Shown in pieces: positions 62,715-64,000 of a stretch of DNA of 64,000 bases (position 1 is its first letter; each line of letters opens with the position of its first letter). The notes under the pieces were generated by a model. That model saw nothing but the letters and a program-made list of their open reading frames with translations, did no database searches and was not told the DNA's origin. The DNA is from Microlunatus kandeliicorticis (lineage in GTDB: Bacteria; Actinomycetota; Actinomycetes; Propionibacteriales; Propionibacteriaceae): NCBI RefSeq assembly GCF_014137855.1, contig NZ_JACGWT010000004.1, positions 124,001 through 188,000 on the forward strand, in the 5' to 3' direction. The position numbers and the translations under genes were made by a program.

Positions 62715-62885
62715 CCGCCGTGCCCTGAGCCTGTCGAAGGGCCGCTCGTGCGCTTCGACGGGCTCAGCGCGCGTTCCGCACCACGGTGCCCTGAGCGCCT
62801 CCGCACCACCGTGCCCTGAGCCTGTCGAAGGGCGTCGTGCGCTTCGACAAGCTCAGCGTGCGTTGTGCGCTTCGACCGGCTCAGC
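62715..62885. repeat. CTTCGACAGGCTCAG repeat cluster
   Basis: About six copies in both orientations between the convergent SDR and glycosyltransferase genes: GCCCTGAGCCTGTCGAAGGG at ~62720 and ~62812, CTTCGACGGGCTCAGCG at ~62752, CTTCGACAAGCTCAGCG at ~62842 and CTTCGACCGGCTCAGCG at ~62872. The last overlaps and supplies the TGA stop (62881-62883, complement) of the glycosyltransferase gene. Confidence 0.8.
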
Positions 62886-63909
62886 GCGGGTGCGAGGCGA
62901 CGTCGGCGAGCAGCCGGTGCCAGTCCCCCCGGAACCGGTCGAAGCCGTAGCGGTCGAGGGCGTGCGCGCGGGCCCGCCGGCCGCAGGCCGCGGCGTGCGC
63001 GGGATCGGCCAGCAGCCGGGCGGCACCCTCGACGAGCTCGCGCGGGTCGGTCGAGCGGACCCCGGCCCCGGTGGGGACCGCCCGGGCCGCCTCCGTGGTC
63101 TCGAGCACGACCGCCGGCAGCCCGAGCAGCATGGCCTCGATCAGGGACAGCCCGAGCGAGGTCCAGCGGTTGAGGTGCAGGTAGGCGCGCCGGGTGACCA
63201 GCGCGTCCCGCAGCTCGGCGGGTGACAGGTTGCCCGCGAAGGCCAGCCGTGGGCACCGATCCCCCAGGACGTCGGGGAGCAGCTGTCCGTCGATCCCGAA
63301 CGCGTCCACCGGGTGCGCGGCGAACCAGGGCAGCAGGTCGGTGCCGGTCACCCGCCACCGCCGCACCGGTTCGTTGACCACGAAGGCCAGTCGGTCCTCG
63401 GTGCCGCGGTAGCGGAGCCCGGGATCGGGCAGGCCGTGCTCGATCACCACGGTCCGGCTCGTCCCGCAGTCCCAGAACAGCTGGTTGAACCAGGTGACGT
63501 GGACGATCGTCCAGCCCGCCCGGTCGGCCAGCGGGTGCCGACTGTCCGGGACGTCGGCGCGCGGCGTGTTGTGCTCGAGGAACACGGCGCCCACCGAACG
63601 GCCCAACCGGTCGCCGAACAGCTCCTCGAGCACCGCGACCTCGTCGACCCGCTGGGCGATCACCACGTCGGGCGGGTCGTCGCGGGCCTGCGCCGGGGTG
63701 AGGAACCTGACCGACTCGCCGGCGGCGACCGCCCGACGGGTGAAGCCGGGGAAGCGCCGGTCCGACGTCTGCCCGGATCCCTGCCCCGGTGTGGATCCCT
63801 GCCCTTCTGAGGATCCAGGGCCGTCCGAGCGGAGGAAGCAGACCTCGAACCCGCAGCCGAGCAGCGCGTCGGTGTAGGTGCCGTGGACGTCCCAGATCAG
63901 CGCGCGCAC
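62881..63909 (-). CDS. Family 1 glycosyltransferase
   Basis: A 342-residue GT-B enzyme. MRALIWDVHGTYTDALLGCGFEVCFL opens the N-terminal Rossmann half; the donor half has TSLGLSLIEAMLLGLPAVVLETTEA with the E-x7-E type nucleotide-sugar motif. A Gly/Ser-rich insert (~29-48) is unusual. Donor sugar and acceptor are unknown; it could serve wall polymers, but lies 9 kb from that locus. GTG start at 63909. The stop codon falls in a repeat copy. Confidence 0.8.
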   Translation of the reverse strand: MRALIWDVHGTYTDALLGCGFEVCFLRSDGPGSSEGQGSTPGQGSGQTSDRRFPGFTRRAVAAGESVRFLTPAQARDDPPDVVIAQRVDEVAVLEELFGDRLGRSVGAVFLEHNTPRADVPDSRHPLADRAGWTIVHVTWFNQLFWDCGTSRTVVIEHGLPDPGLRYRGTEDRLAFVVNEPVRRWRVTGTDLLPWFAAHPVDAFGIDGQLLPDVLGDRCPRLAFAGNLSPAELRDALVTRRAYLHLNRWTSLGLSLIEAMLLGLPAVVLETTEAARAVPTGAGVRSTDPRELVEGAARLLADPAHAAACGRRARAHALDRYGFDRFRGDWHRLLADVASHPR

Positions 63910-64000
63910 GGCAAGCGCGGTACCCTGCGTCCACCCGGCCGAAACGCCCGGCTGCAGGATTCGTCGCGGAGCAGCGCATCCGCGACGGGCAGCACCGGGG

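Overview
The window is high-GC DNA with dense, mostly short-spaced genes, many GTG starts and actinobacterial marker genes: rbpA, separate adjacent lnt and polyprenol-phosphate mannose synthase genes, FxsA, DUF1206 and PGPGW membrane proteins. Together with the abundant CTTCGACAGGCTCAG repeats this suggests a member of the Propionibacteriales, possibly a Microlunatus-like soil actinobacterium; the genus is an inference. About 50 coding regions are supported. No rRNA, tRNA, CRISPR array, insertion sequence or phage gene was seen.

Region 1-32 kb is mixed chromosomal metabolism. It starts with the 5' end of a probable MFS transporter, then a TfoX-N protein, a GH2 glycosidase, a DICT-domain protein with a degenerate EAL-like half, an IlvD/Edd sugar-acid dehydratase, a BLUF blue-light sensor and an HTTM-type membrane pair. 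Next come a short UvrA-like ATPase, 3-hydroxybutyrate dehydrogenase, an NCS1 permease with a cysteine-rich tail, an HhH-GPD repair protein, a GH1 beta-glucosidase with a LacI regulator, dihydrolipoyl dehydrogenase and an XRE-HTH/MurA fusion. Pyridoxal kinase, a class-A-beta-lactamase-like protein, a glycerophosphodiesterase/MFS pair and rbpA (with a clear SigR/SigH-type promoter) follow. The block ends with fxsA and an AsnC-lnt-ppm operon divergent from a 5'-3' exonuclease.

Region 33.9-53.8 kb is the most distinctive part: a wall-glycopolymer (teichoic-acid-type) locus. It holds five proteins carrying six CDP-glycerol/CDP-ribitol polyol-phosphate transferase (TagF/TarL-like) modules. One 1284-residue protein has two membrane-plus-transferase units in tandem, and a 532-residue single-unit paralogue overlaps it by 4 bp. 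Two ~1300-residue GT2-TagF bifunctional proteins lie in tandem, and one 867-residue enzyme lies divergent from a cytidylyltransferase-SDR fusion of the Bcs1/Acs1 type. That fusion predicts CDP-ribitol supply, so the polymer may contain ribitol phosphate. A GT-C membrane glycosyltransferase sits in the middle. Hairpins sharing CGGACCGGCCG lie at 33.6, 39.4 and 53.8 kb.

Region 53.8-64 kb returns to general functions: a secreted endonuclease/exonuclease/phosphatase-fold protein, a P-loop kinase-like ATPase, an HNH endonuclease, an SGNH hydrolase, a class III aminotransferase, a TusA-like protein, a zinc alcohol dehydrogenase with two SDRs, and a family-1 glycosyltransferase.

Two patterns recur. 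Clusters of CTTCGACAGGCTCAG repeats fill several gene 3' ends, mostly where transcription converges. About fifteen genes have a TANNNT box 5-7 nt before the start codon, as expected for leaderless mRNAs.
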